DNA of 64,000 nucleotides from Pseudeuparius sepicola. Lineage: Eukaryota; Arthropoda; Insecta; Coleoptera; Anthribidae. Made by a program: the position numbers and the translations under genes. A model generated the notes under the pieces. That model saw only the letters and a program-made list of their open reading frames with translations. It was not told the origin of the DNA and made no database searches. Position 1 is the stretch's first letter. Each line of letters opens with the position of its first letter. Positions 12,350 through 23,894 of the stretch are shown piece after piece. The stretch is from assembly GCA_963920635.1 (NCBI GenBank), contig OY987302.1:30665278-30729277 (forward strand). Direction: 5' to 3'.

Positions 12350-12660
12350 AATCTGAAGATGCAGTTATTTTGTGCAGTGGAAATGGGGATAATGTACCTG
12401 TTTATCAGATACCTGCAGCCCTTCAAAACACGAGAAAAGCTTAATTTTCTTTCAAAAGGGCAGCCTGAAATGTGGATTAGAGCTTTAAAATGAGGTTCTC
12501 TGAGTGAAAGCCAGTCAAAATGTGTACGAATTTGTTCCAGACATTTTATAAGTGGTAAAAGTTTCATAAGATGATAAATTGAGAAAATTACTTAAAGCAG
12601 ATTTAAAAATAGAACTGATTGGATTCCTAATAACCAAAATTGTGCTACCACAGCCCTTGA
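12350..12660 (+). pseudogene. THAP-domain relic
   Basis: Across two frames the plus strand reads SGNGDNVPVYQIPAALQN, then REKLNFLSKGQ, then PEMWIRAL, a stop, and after it CVRICSRHFISGK. Later another frame gives DWIPNNQNC. Order and spacing fit a THAP C2CH zinc finger: an N-terminal cysteine region, the invariant W, C-x2-H followed by F, and a basic tail. The TGA after MWIRALK and a frameshift near 12430 make it non-functional. It may be a remnant of a P-element-like transposase or of a host THAP gene. No downstream transposase domain is visible. Confidence 0.5.
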
Positions 12661-13570
12661 GAAAGTACTTACACTCAGGTTAAACGACACGAAAGATTGA
12701 TCAAATGCAAATAAACGTACATGTATATAGCTTAGAGGAAGTGGGAAACTAGCGTTCTCTAGGTTTTTTTTAAATAAAATAACCTTTTTTTATTACAGCT
12801 AAAACAACTTGACGGTGTAACACAAGTGAAAATTTATATTATATGGTCGTCAGTTGCGATCAAACATATAACAAGAAACCACCGAAGACGATGGCTGCAA
12901 TTACCAGTGAAATGTTTAGTAACAACCAACATAGACCATGGGGGAACATTCTGAAAGCCTAGTTTAATAAAATGAGTTACTTCACTTGCCTTCCTAAGGT
13001 TGAGGTGCTATTAATTTGTTTAAAATAGTAAAGCCCCATTATAAAGGTATCTTAATCATGTTATTATCTGACTGCAATGTTTCCAACAATAAAAATTAAA
13101 AAGTAGAATTGCTAATGGCTTTGTTTATTATAAATTTAATGGCAATCGCATCCTTCCAGCGACAACACAAGCACTCGGGTTTACTTGCTTCACACCAACA
13201 TTCTGCACTACCTGAGGCACTACCTAATCCAGATTCGTAAAATTCAAAAGATTAAAAGCTCTTAAACTCTAAAAACTGTGAGTGAGGATCAGATAATTCA
13301 CCAGGTCAAAGCTACTAAAATCCATCGCTTTAAGCTCCTATGAATTGATACCTTCAACAACTTTCGATTTGCCTTCATACGTGCACTTAACATCTTCATC
13401 AAGGGACTTATAATAGTCAGTACTTTCCATTTTACAGAGTAGAAAACACAAAAAACTGCACAAGTCTTAAATAAATGCAACACACTAACAGTTTCGATTC
13501 TCTATAAAATCAAATCCCCAAACTTTTAAAGGCCTTTAATAGCATCTGGTAAATTGATTATTTTTCTGTG
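12661..13570. other. Non-coding stretch
   Basis: No convincing coding region after the THAP relic. The minus frame at 13298-13483 shows no family features. Confidence 0.35.
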
Positions 13571-15482
13571 GGAATAGATAGATAGATAGATAAAGTTCCA
13601 TATATTCCTTGTAATGTTACAATATAAAATTTTTACATTACAAACCACATAGTGGTGTTGAATAATGTCAAGACGAATTATATATACAGACTATATTTCA
13701 AAAATTATATATACCGACTATATCTCAAAAATCTCACATCAGAAGTAAGAAAATATACTACAGATTATCGAGAAATTAACAGATTTTCCTTGTCACTGTC
13801 ATTGTAAAATTCTGTGATAGTATAAAAGGCCTTTTTTACAAGATACATTTTAAGATAAGACTTTAGCCTATTCTTTCGTAGGTTACGCACATTTTCTGGA
13901 AAAGAGTTGTAGATTTTTGTTACACTGTATTGTAATTTTTTTGTACATATGAGAAATTGCACTTCTCTGTGACCAAGTCTGTCTTAAATCTAGTATGATG
14001 ATCATGATTTCTTCATGCATTTACAAATAGGTCCTTATTTTCAGATACGAATAACACTGCCTCATATATGTACAGACCGATAATTGTCAATATCCTCTGT
14101 TTCAAAATAAAGGTTTACAGCTTTCCCGTTGTTTAATTTTGAAGATACTACGGAGACACCTCTTTTGCAATATCAGTATTCTTTGTATGTCGGTTGAATT
14201 TCCCCAGAAGATCACACCATATTTTAAACGGGATTGGACATATGCATAGTATGACAAAAGAGCTGCCTCCGTGCTTACATTGTCAGCTATCAGTCTCAGT
14301 GCAAAACAATACCTAGAGATATTCACCGCCACAGAATCAACATGTGCTCTCCAGTCAAGTCTTTTATCCAAAAATATTCCCAAGAAGAGTGCGCAATCAA
14401 TCGAAACCAATTCTTCGCTATCATATATTAAGGTTATACTGCTGTGATTTCTGCCTGCAAAAGATAGTAATTGAGTCTTTGAGATATTTAGAAGAAGGTT
14501 GTTTGATGCAAAATAGTTTCTTAGAGTACTCACTGTGTTTGTTACCTTTCTGAGAAGCACATCCCGATCCCGCTCACTGAATACCAGGGTGGGTCTGCAT
14601 AAAGTACCATATATTCCTCGCTGACATCCGGCAGCTCATTTGTGTATAGAATGTATAACAAGGGGCCCAAGATTGATCCCTGGGGTACTCCCCTCTCTAC
14701 ATCCATAGTGTCAGACCTCAGTAAGTCACCCTTTTCATCCATTTTACAGACACACTGTTTTCGCTGCGATAAGTATGACTTTATTAGTTTTAGGGCTACT
14801 CCTCTAATACCATATTTGTCCAACTTACTAACAAGCATCTCATGATCGACCCTGTCAAAAACCTTTGACAGGTCCAAGCACAAAATGGCTGTCTCTTTAT
14901 TATTGTTTGACGAGTTTAAGATTTTTACCATAGCCTGATATACAGCTCGTATTGTGGATTTGCCTTTTCTGAAACCATTTTGACAATCGGAGAGCAGAGA
15001 TTGTGTTTCCAAATAATTTTCCACCCTAACATATATGATTTTTTCAAAAATCTTACTGACGTTTGACAGAATGGATATAGGTCTATAGTTTGATTCATCG
15101 TCCTTTTTACCTTTTTTGTAGATTGGTTTTACTAAGGCCAATTTTAGTGCATCTGGAAAGCAACCCGTGGAAAGTGACAAGTTTATAATATAAGCAAGGG
15201 GTGTCGATATAGTGGACGCCGTTTCCTTCAGCAAAGTTATCGGTATTTCATCATGTCCTGTGGATTTTTTATTTTTTAGGTTCTTGATACAATTTTGGAT
15301 TTCTTGTGGAGTTGTAGGGTGTAAGTAAATAGTGGTAGAAGAACTTTTGTTTTCATTGTTGTGCAAGAGAGGCTTATTGTCTGTTGACAATTTACTACCA
15401 GAAGAGTTTATAAAATATTGGTTAAACTTGTTTAAAATGTGCAAATTGTCTTTGTATTTATGAGCAAAATTTTTACAGATTG
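13571..15482 (-). pseudogene. Non-LTR retrotransposon ORF2, RT half (3' part, split by the Polinton)
   Basis: The minus strand encodes a CR1/Jockey-group RT. Visible motifs are NYRPISILSNVSKIFEKIIY, CQNGFRKGKSTIRAVYQAM, CLDLSKVFDRVDHEMLVSKL and VERGVPQGSILGPLLYILY. A one-base deletion at about 14585 falls inside the catalytic YADD motif, and the frame continues as TLVFSERDRDVLLRKV into 14560-14102. After further damage near 14100, the C-terminal end (YNSFPENVRNLRKNRLKSY) is at 13962-13765. The 3' end carries a (TATC)n tail (13571-13590 region), typical of CR1/L2-like termini. The 5' half of the same ORF2 is at 32499-33665, separated by the 17-kb Polinton. Confidence 0.9.
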
Positions 15483-15488
15483 ATTCAG
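15483..15488. repeat. Polinton target-site duplication, left copy
   Basis: ATTCAG immediately precedes the left terminus and is repeated exactly at 32493-32498. Six bp is the duplication length characteristic of Maverick/Polinton integrase. Confidence 0.95.
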
Positions 15489-15605
15489 AGTAGAGTAGGA
15501 TAGGGGTTTCTAAATCACGTTTGCCCTTGAACTCTAGAGTTCAAACTTTCAAAGTCAAATTCCAAGGTGGTGGCATATAGGTAAACAATGTCTAGACGTC
15601 TAACC
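15489..15605 (+). repeat. Polinton left terminal inverted repeat
   Basis: Over about 112 aligned bases it differs from the inverted right end by roughly eleven substitutions plus a 7-bp gap (AGGGGTT, about 15502-15508). Shared blocks include TTGCCCTTGA, CTCTAGAGTTCAAACT and AAGTCAAATTCCAAGGTG. Weaker similarity resumes near 15830-15885 (CTGAATTTAAAACCCAATTT), so the full repeat was probably longer. Confidence 0.9.
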
Positions 15606-16595
15606 CAACAGATTATATACCTGGGGCGCATTCCAAAATGAATTATCAGGGTGTACATTACTTTTCTAAAAACTTAGAAAATATAGACTAAAATCAATCC
15701 CATATAGATATATTTAAAAATACATTCGACCATGGCCTATGAAAGCGAAAACAAAATTCCGAGACGGCGATTAGCATATTGTAATTCCGAGACGATTATT
15801 AGCATATTGTTATGCATCTTATTTTTATACCTGAATTTAAAACCCAATTTAAATTCCAGACAGATTAATCCATTAATTTACTTAAAGGTCAGCAACGAAA
15901 AAAAAAACTGCAACATAATCACGGATGGAAAATTTTCAACACAGGCGCGCGACAGATATTTTTTAAGAACGGATTTATTCATCAATTTAAAGAATGCACA
16001 GCTCAAATAGGAATAAATGTAAATTTTAAAATTTGAAAACATAGAAGCGTTTATGGACCTTAGGCCCAAACGAATAATTAACCAAAAATAGTTATTCAAA
16101 TCATACATAAAGAGACAAAAATTTCATATACCCACCTCTGCTCAGATGCAAGAAGTAGAGACTGCATAGTATATATACTAGCTTTATTCAGCTATATTCA
16201 AGTTGCTATCTGTGTTCAGTGTAGTGTTTGGTTCCCGACAAAATGTGTTCCCGTAAGTGTAACTGGTAAGTACCTACTTTATACATTTTACTATAGTTCG
16301 AATTATCTTGCAGAAATAGAAAAAATAATTACTAAAAAGTTAACAGAGTTGGGGCTGCCTGTCAACGTAAGTGAATTTTATTGGTTTCGTTCAATGCATA
16401 CCAAATTTTTGTAATCATTGTCTGTATGCATTCTCTAGTTAGCGCTGTCTTCGGTTATGCATTATCGGTATTATTTAATTTTTAACTCTTGTCCATTCAA
16501 AGTTATCAATTAATATTTAGTAATTAAAAGTAATTCTGCAGTATTTGTCACATATAATAATTATTCATTATTACCTAGCTTACTACAAATATATA
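15606..16595. other. Polinton left non-coding/subterminal region
   Basis: No supported gene. The weak continuation of the inverted repeat is near 15830-15885. A short tandem duplication, AATTCCGAGACG..TTAGCATATTGT, lies at about 15760-15812. The frame at 15732-16010 overlaps these repeats and shows no family features. Confidence 0.5.
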
Positions 16596-17234
16596 CAGGG
16601 TGGTGAAAATTTTGATGCTTAGCATTGGTATCTTGGAAAGATGCAACGTCGGTCAAATTAGGCTAATGTTGCTCTGTTATTAAATGTCAGATATCTTAAT
16701 TCATTATGTCGCGGTGGTGTCGCTTGTACCGACGCTGACTTTTTAGACTGCATGTTTTTCTGCCTTAACCTTGGTTCAAACCGATATTGAGGCAGGGGCA
16801 TGCACATGTCTTTAAAGGAAAACACCGCTATGACCAAGAGAGCTGGACAAGGTATTGCTAATTAATAGCGTTATATGTGTGATTTACTAATTGTCCTACA
16901 CTCACTGGGATTACTACGGTTTTCTAGGGTTTTCCATAGTACTTGAGCGTATGCTATCCTAGTCCTATCGGGAAAAAAATCGACACTAGCCGAAAATGGT
17001 AACGAAGACAAAATAATAGTAATTGTCTTCCCCGCACAAGCATGTCGCTGCTTCTGGGATACTCCTAGTTTAGAGTATTGTGAGGGTGAGGATTATTATT
17101 ATTATTTGTAATTTATACTCATAAAACTTGGTCATAGTCAATGTGATGACAGTTTCAGAAATTTTCTAGGCCCTAAATTTCGAGCAATCACAGCTGAGAT
17201 ACCCATGGTGGGAATCAAAATTGTCACCACCCTA
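16596..17234. mobile_element. CAGGGTG-type MITE inside the Polinton
   Basis: Left end CAGGGTGGTGAAAATTTTGA and right end ATCAAAATTGTCACCACCCT are inverted repeats, with TA flanking on both sides (16594-16595 and 17235-17236). The subterminal GTCGGTCAAAT motif is at about 16649-16660. There is no ORF. It is a non-autonomous element that inserted after the Polinton. Confidence 0.8.
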
Positions 17235-17962
17235 TATTGTCGTTCAACAACCGTTCAATATTCCTCAGCGGCGGTTACAAAAAATTGGTCTGCACTGAAT
17301 GCAAGCAGTGTTTTTAACTCTAAAAAATTTTATAGATTGGATTAATCGAGCTAACAAAGGATGGCCTCAAAATGTCCCTCGAGAGAGGGACATCGATAGT
17401 TCTATTTCAAAACTACCCCACGGAGGGGGGGTATTTAACTGCCATATTCGAAGGGGCCCCTCCACCCTGTGTTTTCTTCCGAATTCGGTAATAATGAATT
17501 CTGCTTTAAATATTTTAATTTAAACTTAAATAAATTTTTAGAAACAACAAGCTGGAAAAATAATTATTTATTAGTTAGTAGGTAGTAGTATATAATGTAG
17601 GTAGTATATAATGTAGGTAGTTATATTAATATATAAAATATAAAATACATATTTTTTTAATCGAATTTAACATGGTGGGGAGAGGGATATAGAGAAGTAT
17701 ACAGAGCGCTTCAGTTGTAAAAGATTTCTCAGCTACTAACATTCTCTGCCCGGCTTTAAGTGTTTTAGTGCCTACAGTTTTCTGAAAATAACTAGCCTAA
17801 TAACTAGCTCGTTTTTAGTGTTTTTAATGCTCGTTTGCTTACAGTGCTCTGTTAGTAAAGGTATTTTCTTTCTTTTTTTTTAATTAATAGTAAAGGTATT
17901 TTCTTTTTTTTAAAATTAATAGTAAAGATATTTTTCCAATTTAATAGTGAACAAAATCCAAA
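17235..17962. other. Polinton intergenic region with hairpin and tandem repeats
   Basis: Contains a perfect 8-bp hairpin TGTCCCTC-GAGA-GAGGGACA (17373-17392), a GTAGGTAGTA/TATAATGTAG run at 17577-17625, and three tandem units of about 30-35 bp beginning AGTAAAGGTATTTT at 17854-17947, immediately upstream of the first gene. The repeats could be a promoter or origin-proximal element, but nothing proves it. Confidence 0.6.
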
Positions 17963-18511
17963 ATGTCAGTAATCAATATGTGTCGAATCCACGATCGTGA
18001 AAATTGCTCTATATGTTTTGAAATGGAAAACAAATTGAAAGCAGGCGGTATACCTGCGTTAGAAAATTTTTTAAAATATGATTTCGAAACGTTTTTAAAC
18101 GCTGACTCATCCAGTTCGGAATGTTGTCTGGTTGAACAAAACATATCAGATAAGCAATTAACAATGTCAGATGAAGAATTTCTGAATGAAGTCGACCAGG
18201 TAATGTCTGATTTTAAGGAACATACTTCTGCTACAGACCTTTTGAATTTTAGTAGCACAGATTGGGAAAATGCTGAACCGAAATTATTTGATCAGAAAAT
18301 TATTGAACTAGAAAAATATTTGTTTTCTAGTCGATCTTTGAAATCAATTAATAAACAAAAGGTAAAATGTAGTGCCGCTAAGACAAAGGCTTTAATATAT
18401 AACTTTCTTCAAATGAATGAAATGAAGGATAATAAAGAAAAGCTATCAACTATTATAAATCGACAAGCCGATTTATTATTAGATTTATCCAAGTTATTAT
18501 TAAAAAAATAA
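17963..18511 (+). CDS. Uncharacterised Polinton ORF (182 aa)
   Basis: An intact ATG-to-TAA frame of 182 codons immediately downstream of the AGTAAAGG tandem repeats and 82 bp upstream of the PolB start. The N-terminus has a small cysteine/histidine cluster (CRIHDRENCSICFE, residues 7-20), possibly metal binding. The middle is acidic and serine-rich, and the C-terminus (about residues 110-182) is lysine-rich and predicted helical, ending LLLDLSKLLLKK. I do not recognise the family. An intact frame in a badly damaged element, and its position first in the plus-strand array, suggest a genuine gene. Function is unknown. Confidence 0.6.
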   Translation: MSVINMCRIHDRENCSICFEMENKLKAGGIPALENFLKYDFETFLNADSSSSECCLVEQNISDKQLTMSDEEFLNEVDQVMSDFKEHTSATDLLNFSSTDWENAEPKLFDQKIIELEKYLFSSRSLKSINKQKVKCSAAKTKALIYNFLQMNEMKDNKEKLSTIINRQADLLLDLSKLLLKK

Positions 18512-18720
18512 TTTTTAATTTTTTTTTTCATAATACCTTAGTTCCTAGTTTATAGTTTTGCTTTTTTTAATAGTTTGCTTCTATTAACCCGCCATGGTAG
18601 GGTTGTGCACCCTTTGTCTTAAAGAATTCAAAAATATACAAACCGTTAAACAGCATCTACGCAAAAATTGCTGTAACAGAAAACATATACAGACAAATAT
18701 AGAGGATTATATTATAAATC

Positions 18721-18780
18721 GTAAGTGTTTATAAACTAATGTATTGTTACACAACTTTATATGTTTTAAACAAATTTCAG
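18721..18780 (+). other. PolB intron 1 (60 bp)
   Basis: Donor GTAAGT and acceptor TTTCAG. Splicing keeps the frame between the first zinc-finger exon and the DNVLPADEI exon. Confidence 0.8.
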
Positions 18781-18843
18781 TCGATAATGTTCTGCCAGCA
18801 GATGAAATTAACCCTTCAAAAGCGGGAACAGGATCTAGTACGG

Positions 18844-19062
18844 GTAATTTATTAAAAAACTTGAATTATTTTAACCGCAATTATAATATTGCTATATAAC
18901 TTTATAAATAATTTCAGGCGATTTTGTTGCAGAGAGAATTAGCCCTTCAACATCCAAAACAATTAATACGGAACCAGGATCTAGTACGGGTAATTTATTA
19001 AAAACTTGAATTATTTTAACCGCAACTATAATATTACTATATAACTTTATAAATAATTTCAG
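18844..19062 (+). repeat. Tandem intron-exon duplication in PolB (introns 2 and 3 with exon 3)
   Basis: Introns 2 (18844-18917) and 3 (18990-19062) are nearly identical: both begin GTAATTTATTAAAA and end AATAATTTCAG. Both are preceded by a sequence coding GSSTG and followed by one coding DFVA. The repeat period is 146 bp. All junctions are phase-compatible, so a unit of one exon plus one intron was duplicated in tandem without breaking the frame. Confidence 0.85.
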
Positions 19063-19509
19063 GCGATTTTGTTGCAGATAGTAAATATTGCTGTAAATGT
19101 AAAATAAATGTGGACAAGAAACAATGGGTAGCTCACGTACGAACCAATAACCACAAAGCAAAATGTTTTACTTTCTTGGAGGAGGGTATTGAAATTTTGT
19201 GAAGTGCCTTCAAATATCGAATTGTTACTTACAAAGTGTCACCGAAAAATTACACTATCGATATTAAAACATTTCAAGAGGAGATTAGGAATAAAGTGTT
19301 AACTTTACTCAAGGAAGAACAGCTCAGGCATACAGCTATTAAAATCAACTTTGAATTATATGGTATTTATTATTCGAAACCACTAGATCTTATGGATGTT
19401 AAGTCTTTCAACACCAAATTCGAAATAATTGTGGATTTTACGGACATTGAAGCTTTATATGGACACTTGTTTGTGGTACTTGCGAAGAAATCGGATGAAT
19501 TTGCTGAAC

Positions 19510-19611
19510 GTGACTGGAATAAATATAAACCTTGTATAATTATTTTCATTTGTTGTCTAATTATTTTTATTTTCGATGTAATAATTTTGATTTTTTTTCT
19601 ATTATTTTTAG
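19510..19611 (+). other. Probable PolB intron 4 (102 bp, stop-free)
   Basis: The translation suddenly becomes a run of I, F and L residues. The DNA shows donor GTGACT, a long T-rich tract and acceptor TTTTTAG. The length is a multiple of three without stops, so the frame stays open either way. Splicing would remove the hydrophobic insert and rejoin KKSDEFAER to the WILIQILHLEINVNKYN segment. The donor choice is inferred. Confidence 0.65.
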
Positions 19612-22564
19612 GATGGATCTTGATACAGATTCTTCACCTAGAAATTAACGTCAATAAATATAATCCTCTACGAATTTCATCATATATTCCGCTACCTAAA
19701 GAAGTCCAGAAAAAGAGAGCTGTAATCAACATTCGGAACAATGATGAGTGCTGTTTTGGATGGAGTTTAATGGCTGCTGTGCACCAACCGCTAGCAAATG
19801 CAGAGAAGACATCATCATACCCTTGTTTTAAGGGAAGGTTTGATTTTAGCGGTATAAACTTTCCTGTCTCAATAAAAGATGTGTCAAAATTTGAGAGTCA
19901 AAACAATATCTCAATAAACGTTTTCGGATGTGAACCTTATTATAAGGAAAACAAAACAATGTATGAAATTGTCGGTCCCTTGTACTACACTAAACAAAAG
20001 AAAAATCTACATATAAATTTGTTATTGATTGAGGACGGTACAGGTAATCAACACTATTGCTATATAAAAGATTTAGGTAGATTGGTTTCTTCTCAAATAT
20101 CCAAACATAAATGTAAAAAATATCTATGCGACGGATGTTTACAGAATTTCCCTTCTGCTGAAAAATTGAAAAGGCATATGGAATTTGACTGCAACTTTGT
20201 AAGAATTGATTTTCCATCAGATAATTTAATTACAGATAAATTTGGTAATATGGTTCCCGAAAATATTTTAAAATTTGAAAATATTCAAAAACAATACAAA
20301 GTTCCCTTCGTAATTTGATTTTGAATGCATTTTAAAACCAGTAAGTCGCGATAATCAAGCTTTAGACCCACTTTCTAGTTATACAGTCAAAACAGCTGAA
20401 CATATACCCATTCTTTCGCTTACTTTATAAAATGTTCATTTAATGATAATTTATCAAAATTAAAAATTTATAGAGGAGAGAATTGTGCTCAAACATTTAT
20501 AGATTGGATAGAAAATGACGTAAAAAGAATTTATAATAATTATTTAAGTAAGAACCTTCCCATGATACCTTTATCATTAATTCAACAAAAACAGTATGAA
20601 GACTCTACGAATTGTTACATTTGTGGAAAAGTCTTTCAAGATAGTCCAAATTTTAAAAAATGTAAGGACCATAATCATCTCAATGGTGCTTTTAGAGGAG
20701 CGGCGCATTCCATTTTCAACCACCAACATTTGTTCCGATTATTTTACATAATTTAAAAAATTACGACTCGCATTTGTTTATTAAGTCTTTATGCTTCAAT
20801 AAAGAGAAAATTGACGTGATAGGTCATACAAAAGAAAAATATATATCCTTTAGTAAACAAATTTTGATGGAAGAAAATGTTGGACTAAAGTTGAAATTCA
20901 TAGACTCTTTTCAATTTCTACCAGCATCTCTTGGATCTATGGCGGATATATTAGAAGACAACCAATGTATAGAAATTCGTAAGTGTTTTCCAAATGATTT
21001 ACAATTTCATTACATTAGACAAAAAGGTGTATTTCCATATTCATACGTTGATTCCTATGATAAGTTGTTGGAAGAAGCTTTTCCTGCAATTGATAAGTTT
21101 TATAATGAGTTAAAAGATGAAAATATCTCACAAGATGATTATAAACGAGCTAAAGAGGTATGGGACATATTTAACTGTAAAACTTTAGGTGATTATTCAG
21201 ATTGCTATCTCCGCTCTGACGTCATGATTTTATGTGACGTGTTTGAAAGCTTTAGAAGTAATTCAATTAGAACCTACCAGCTAGATCCGGCACAGTATCT
21301 CACTTCTCCGAGTTTATCTTTCGACGCCATGTTAAAAATGACAGATATAAAATTAGAATTATTGATAGAACCTGATATGATTAATTTTTTCAAAAAGGCC
21401 ATAAGAGGCCGAGTGAGCACTTGCATTTCGAGAAAATCCGAAGCGAACAATATTTTTTTACAGAATTTTAATCCATCAAAAGAAAACAAATTTATAATGT
21501 ATTTAGATGCGACAAACTTATATGGTTTTGCTATGAGACAATATCTGCCCGAGAAAGATTTTGTTTGGCTTTCCCAAGATGAAATTGAACAAATCAATAT
21601 TTTTTCACTTTCCAATACATCACCTATAGGTTATGTTTTCGAAGTAGATTTAGAATATCCTGAAAATCTTCACAATTTGCATAACGAGCTCCCCTTTTGT
21701 CCTGAAAACTTTATACCCCCAAATTCCAAATGTTCGAAACTAATACCAAATTTAAATAATAAGTATAATTATATTATACACTATTTATTTTTGCAGCAAT
21801 GTCTAAAATTCGGTCTCAAATTAACCAAAATTCATAGAGCTATTAAATTTGCTCAATCACCATGGTTAAGAAAATATATCGATAATAATACAAACATAAG
21901 AAATGCTGCAAAATCAAAGTTCGAAAAAAATCAAGTAAAATTATTAACAAATAGTATTTATGGAAAAACCATGGAAAATTTGGACAAAAGGGTTGATATT
22001 CGCCTCGTGTCTCATTGGGAGCCTAATAAAAATAGTAATTGTGCAGAAAAGTTGATAGCAAAACCACAGTTTAAAGATTTATCTATATTTTCTGAAAATT
22101 TAATCGCTGTTCAATTACAAAAAGTATGTATAATGTATGATAAACCAATTTATGTTGGTTTCGCCATTCTAGATCTTTCTAAAATGGTGATGTATAATTT
22201 CTACTACAACTACCTTAAACCAAAGTATGGAGACAATGTTGCTCTATTGTATATGGACACCGACTCTTTCATTTTAGAAGTAACAACAGAAAACTTTTAC
22301 AATGATATAAGAGAAAATTTAGATATTTTCGATACCTCGAATTATGCTCTAAACAATGTTTATAATATTCCTCAAAACTTATCAGTTGTGGGTAAATTTA
22401 AGGATGAAATGGCTGGCGAACCAATAGAATCTTTTTATGGTACTGCAGCTAATCATATTGTGTAAAAACGAAAGATGATATTCTGAAAAAAGCTAAAGGT
22501 ATTAAGAAAAATACGGTTAGAAAACAACTGGATTTTTCCCATTACAAGGAAGTTGTGATGCGAT

Positions 22565-23854
22565 ATTCTCCTTCTTGGAGCATTTATACATGAGTTTAAA
22601 TAGTGGTGAGGCTGCTGCTGTGGTCTTTTGTGACCTATCTAAGGCGTTCGACTGTGTAAATCATGGAATTTTACTCAGCAAGCTGGAATGTTATGGTTTT
22701 CGTGGTGTGGCTCTTCAATGGTTTCGCTCTTATCTCTCCGGACATAGTCAGGCAGTTTGCCTTCGTGGTGAGACCTCACCTGGGGAGATGATAATGGATG
22801 GTGTTCCCCAGGGTTCTGTCCTTGGACCGGTTTTGTTTCTGCTGTATGTTAACGATCTGGCATTTATAGATATTGAAGGGAGATTTACCATGTTTGCAGA
22901 TGACACCACCATATTTTGGCGAAGCAAGGATCCTCAGCAGTTGAATGGCATAATTGAAACTGATATCCTTAAAGTCAAGATGTGGTGTGATTCTAACCGG
23001 CTCTCATTTAATGTGCAAAAGACGAATGTTTTACTGTTTAAGTGTTCAATTAATGGAATCTATCTAGGGGGTCGAACTTTGAAAGAGTCAAACTCTTGTA
23101 AGTTTCTTGGCTTGCACATTGATAGTAAATTGTCCTTTCAGGACCACGTTGAACATTTGCGGCATAAGCTGGCCAAGGGTTGTTTTGCGTTGAGAGTTAT
23201 TTCGAGTGAGCTCAGTAGAGCTATAGGGAGGAACGCTTACTTTGCCCTCATTGAATCTCACTTGAGGTATGGGATTTGCTTCTGGGGAAACTGTGGACAG
23301 ACACTGCTCAAATCTGTCTTTGTCCTTCAGAAGCGAGCACTGCGATTCATCACTGGATCTGGTTTGCGTGACTCATGTCGTCCTCTTTTTAGAGCCCACA
23401 CAGTATTGACCCTCACATCGATATTTATTCTGGAGACTCTCTGCTTAATGTTTAAAAAACATCGTAATAATATTCTTAATTCGTCTAGGAACTCTGGCTG
23501 CAGCACGAGGCAGGTTCTAAGGATAGATCTTCCTATACCTTATACTACATGTGTAAAAAAATCACTGCTCTACACTTCCAGAAAGATGTTCAACCACCTG
23601 CCTTTGCATATAAGAAATATTGATTCAATTACAATGTTTAGAAGCACGGTTAAGCTTCTTCTCTTGGAAAAAGCATATTATGTACTCGATGAATACTTTC
23701 AGGATAGTTTAGTCTAAGTTCTGACTAGAGACTGTAATATGACTTCTGTTCAGCATGATGACGGTTTTTGTTAATTTGTATGTATTGTGAAAACTTTGTC
23801 CATAAGATTTTATCTTTGACAATAAAGTTCATTTTATTATTATTATTATTATTA
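22565..23854 (+). mobile_element. 5'-truncated CR1/Jockey-group retrotransposon inside PolB
   Basis: An intact 380-codon RT fragment (22575-23717) begins just before VVFCDLSKAFDCVNHGILLS and continues with GVPQGSVLGPVLFLLYVNDL and the catalytic FADDTTIFW. It then reads through the thumb and C-terminal region (HLRYGICFWGN, LQKRALRFITG) to a stop. The 3' UTR ends AATAAAGTTCATTT followed by an (ATT)n tail at 23836-23854. The endonuclease and first RT motifs are missing, as expected from 5' truncation during target-primed reverse transcription. It resembles the RT at 13571-15482 but is clearly a different element. The open frame implies a fairly recent insertion compared with the decayed PolB. 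It replaces or precedes a deletion of the PolB C-terminus. Confidence 0.9.
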
Positions 23855-23894
23855 TATAAAGGTAGGATCAGCTTATCGCTTAGTTGATTTCAAC

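Larger units (their letters stand above)
18594..22562 (+). pseudogene. polB: Polinton family-B DNA polymerase (protein-primed type), multi-exon, inactivated
   Basis: PolB replicates the element. Exons at 18594-18720, 18781-18843, 18918-18989 and from 19063 onward encode an N-terminal zinc-finger region (CTLCLKEF...HLRKNC; CCKCKINV...HVRTNNH). These join in frame to the polymerase body, apart from a TGA at 19200-19202. A further intron is likely at 19510-19611. The exonuclease I region (DFEC, near 20325) has lost bases and shifted frame. Another shift lies near 20410, and a small deletion near 20716 precedes the exo II region HNLKNYDSH. The main intact block (20774-22465) holds exo III YLRSDVMIL, motif A YLDATNLYGF, motif B LLTNSIYGKT and motif C YMDTDS. 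A frameshift near 22457 follows, then LDFSHYKEVVMR, where the gene is cut off by a retrotransposon. Its C-terminal end is not found beyond it. Confidence 0.92.

Noticed and set aside
15732..16010. 92-codon frame in the Polinton left end
   Set aside because: It overlaps the degenerate inverted repeat and a short tandem duplication, with no recognisable domain.
16241..16380. Possible short spliced exon starting ATGTGTTCCCGTAAGTG
   Set aside because: The donor-like GTAAGT follows only a few codons and no matching acceptor with a continuing frame was found in the Polinton left region.
19200..19202. TGA in PolB as a possible selenocysteine or programmed readthrough
   Set aside because: No SECIS-like structure was seen and the gene has several other lesions, so a simple nonsense mutation is the better reading.
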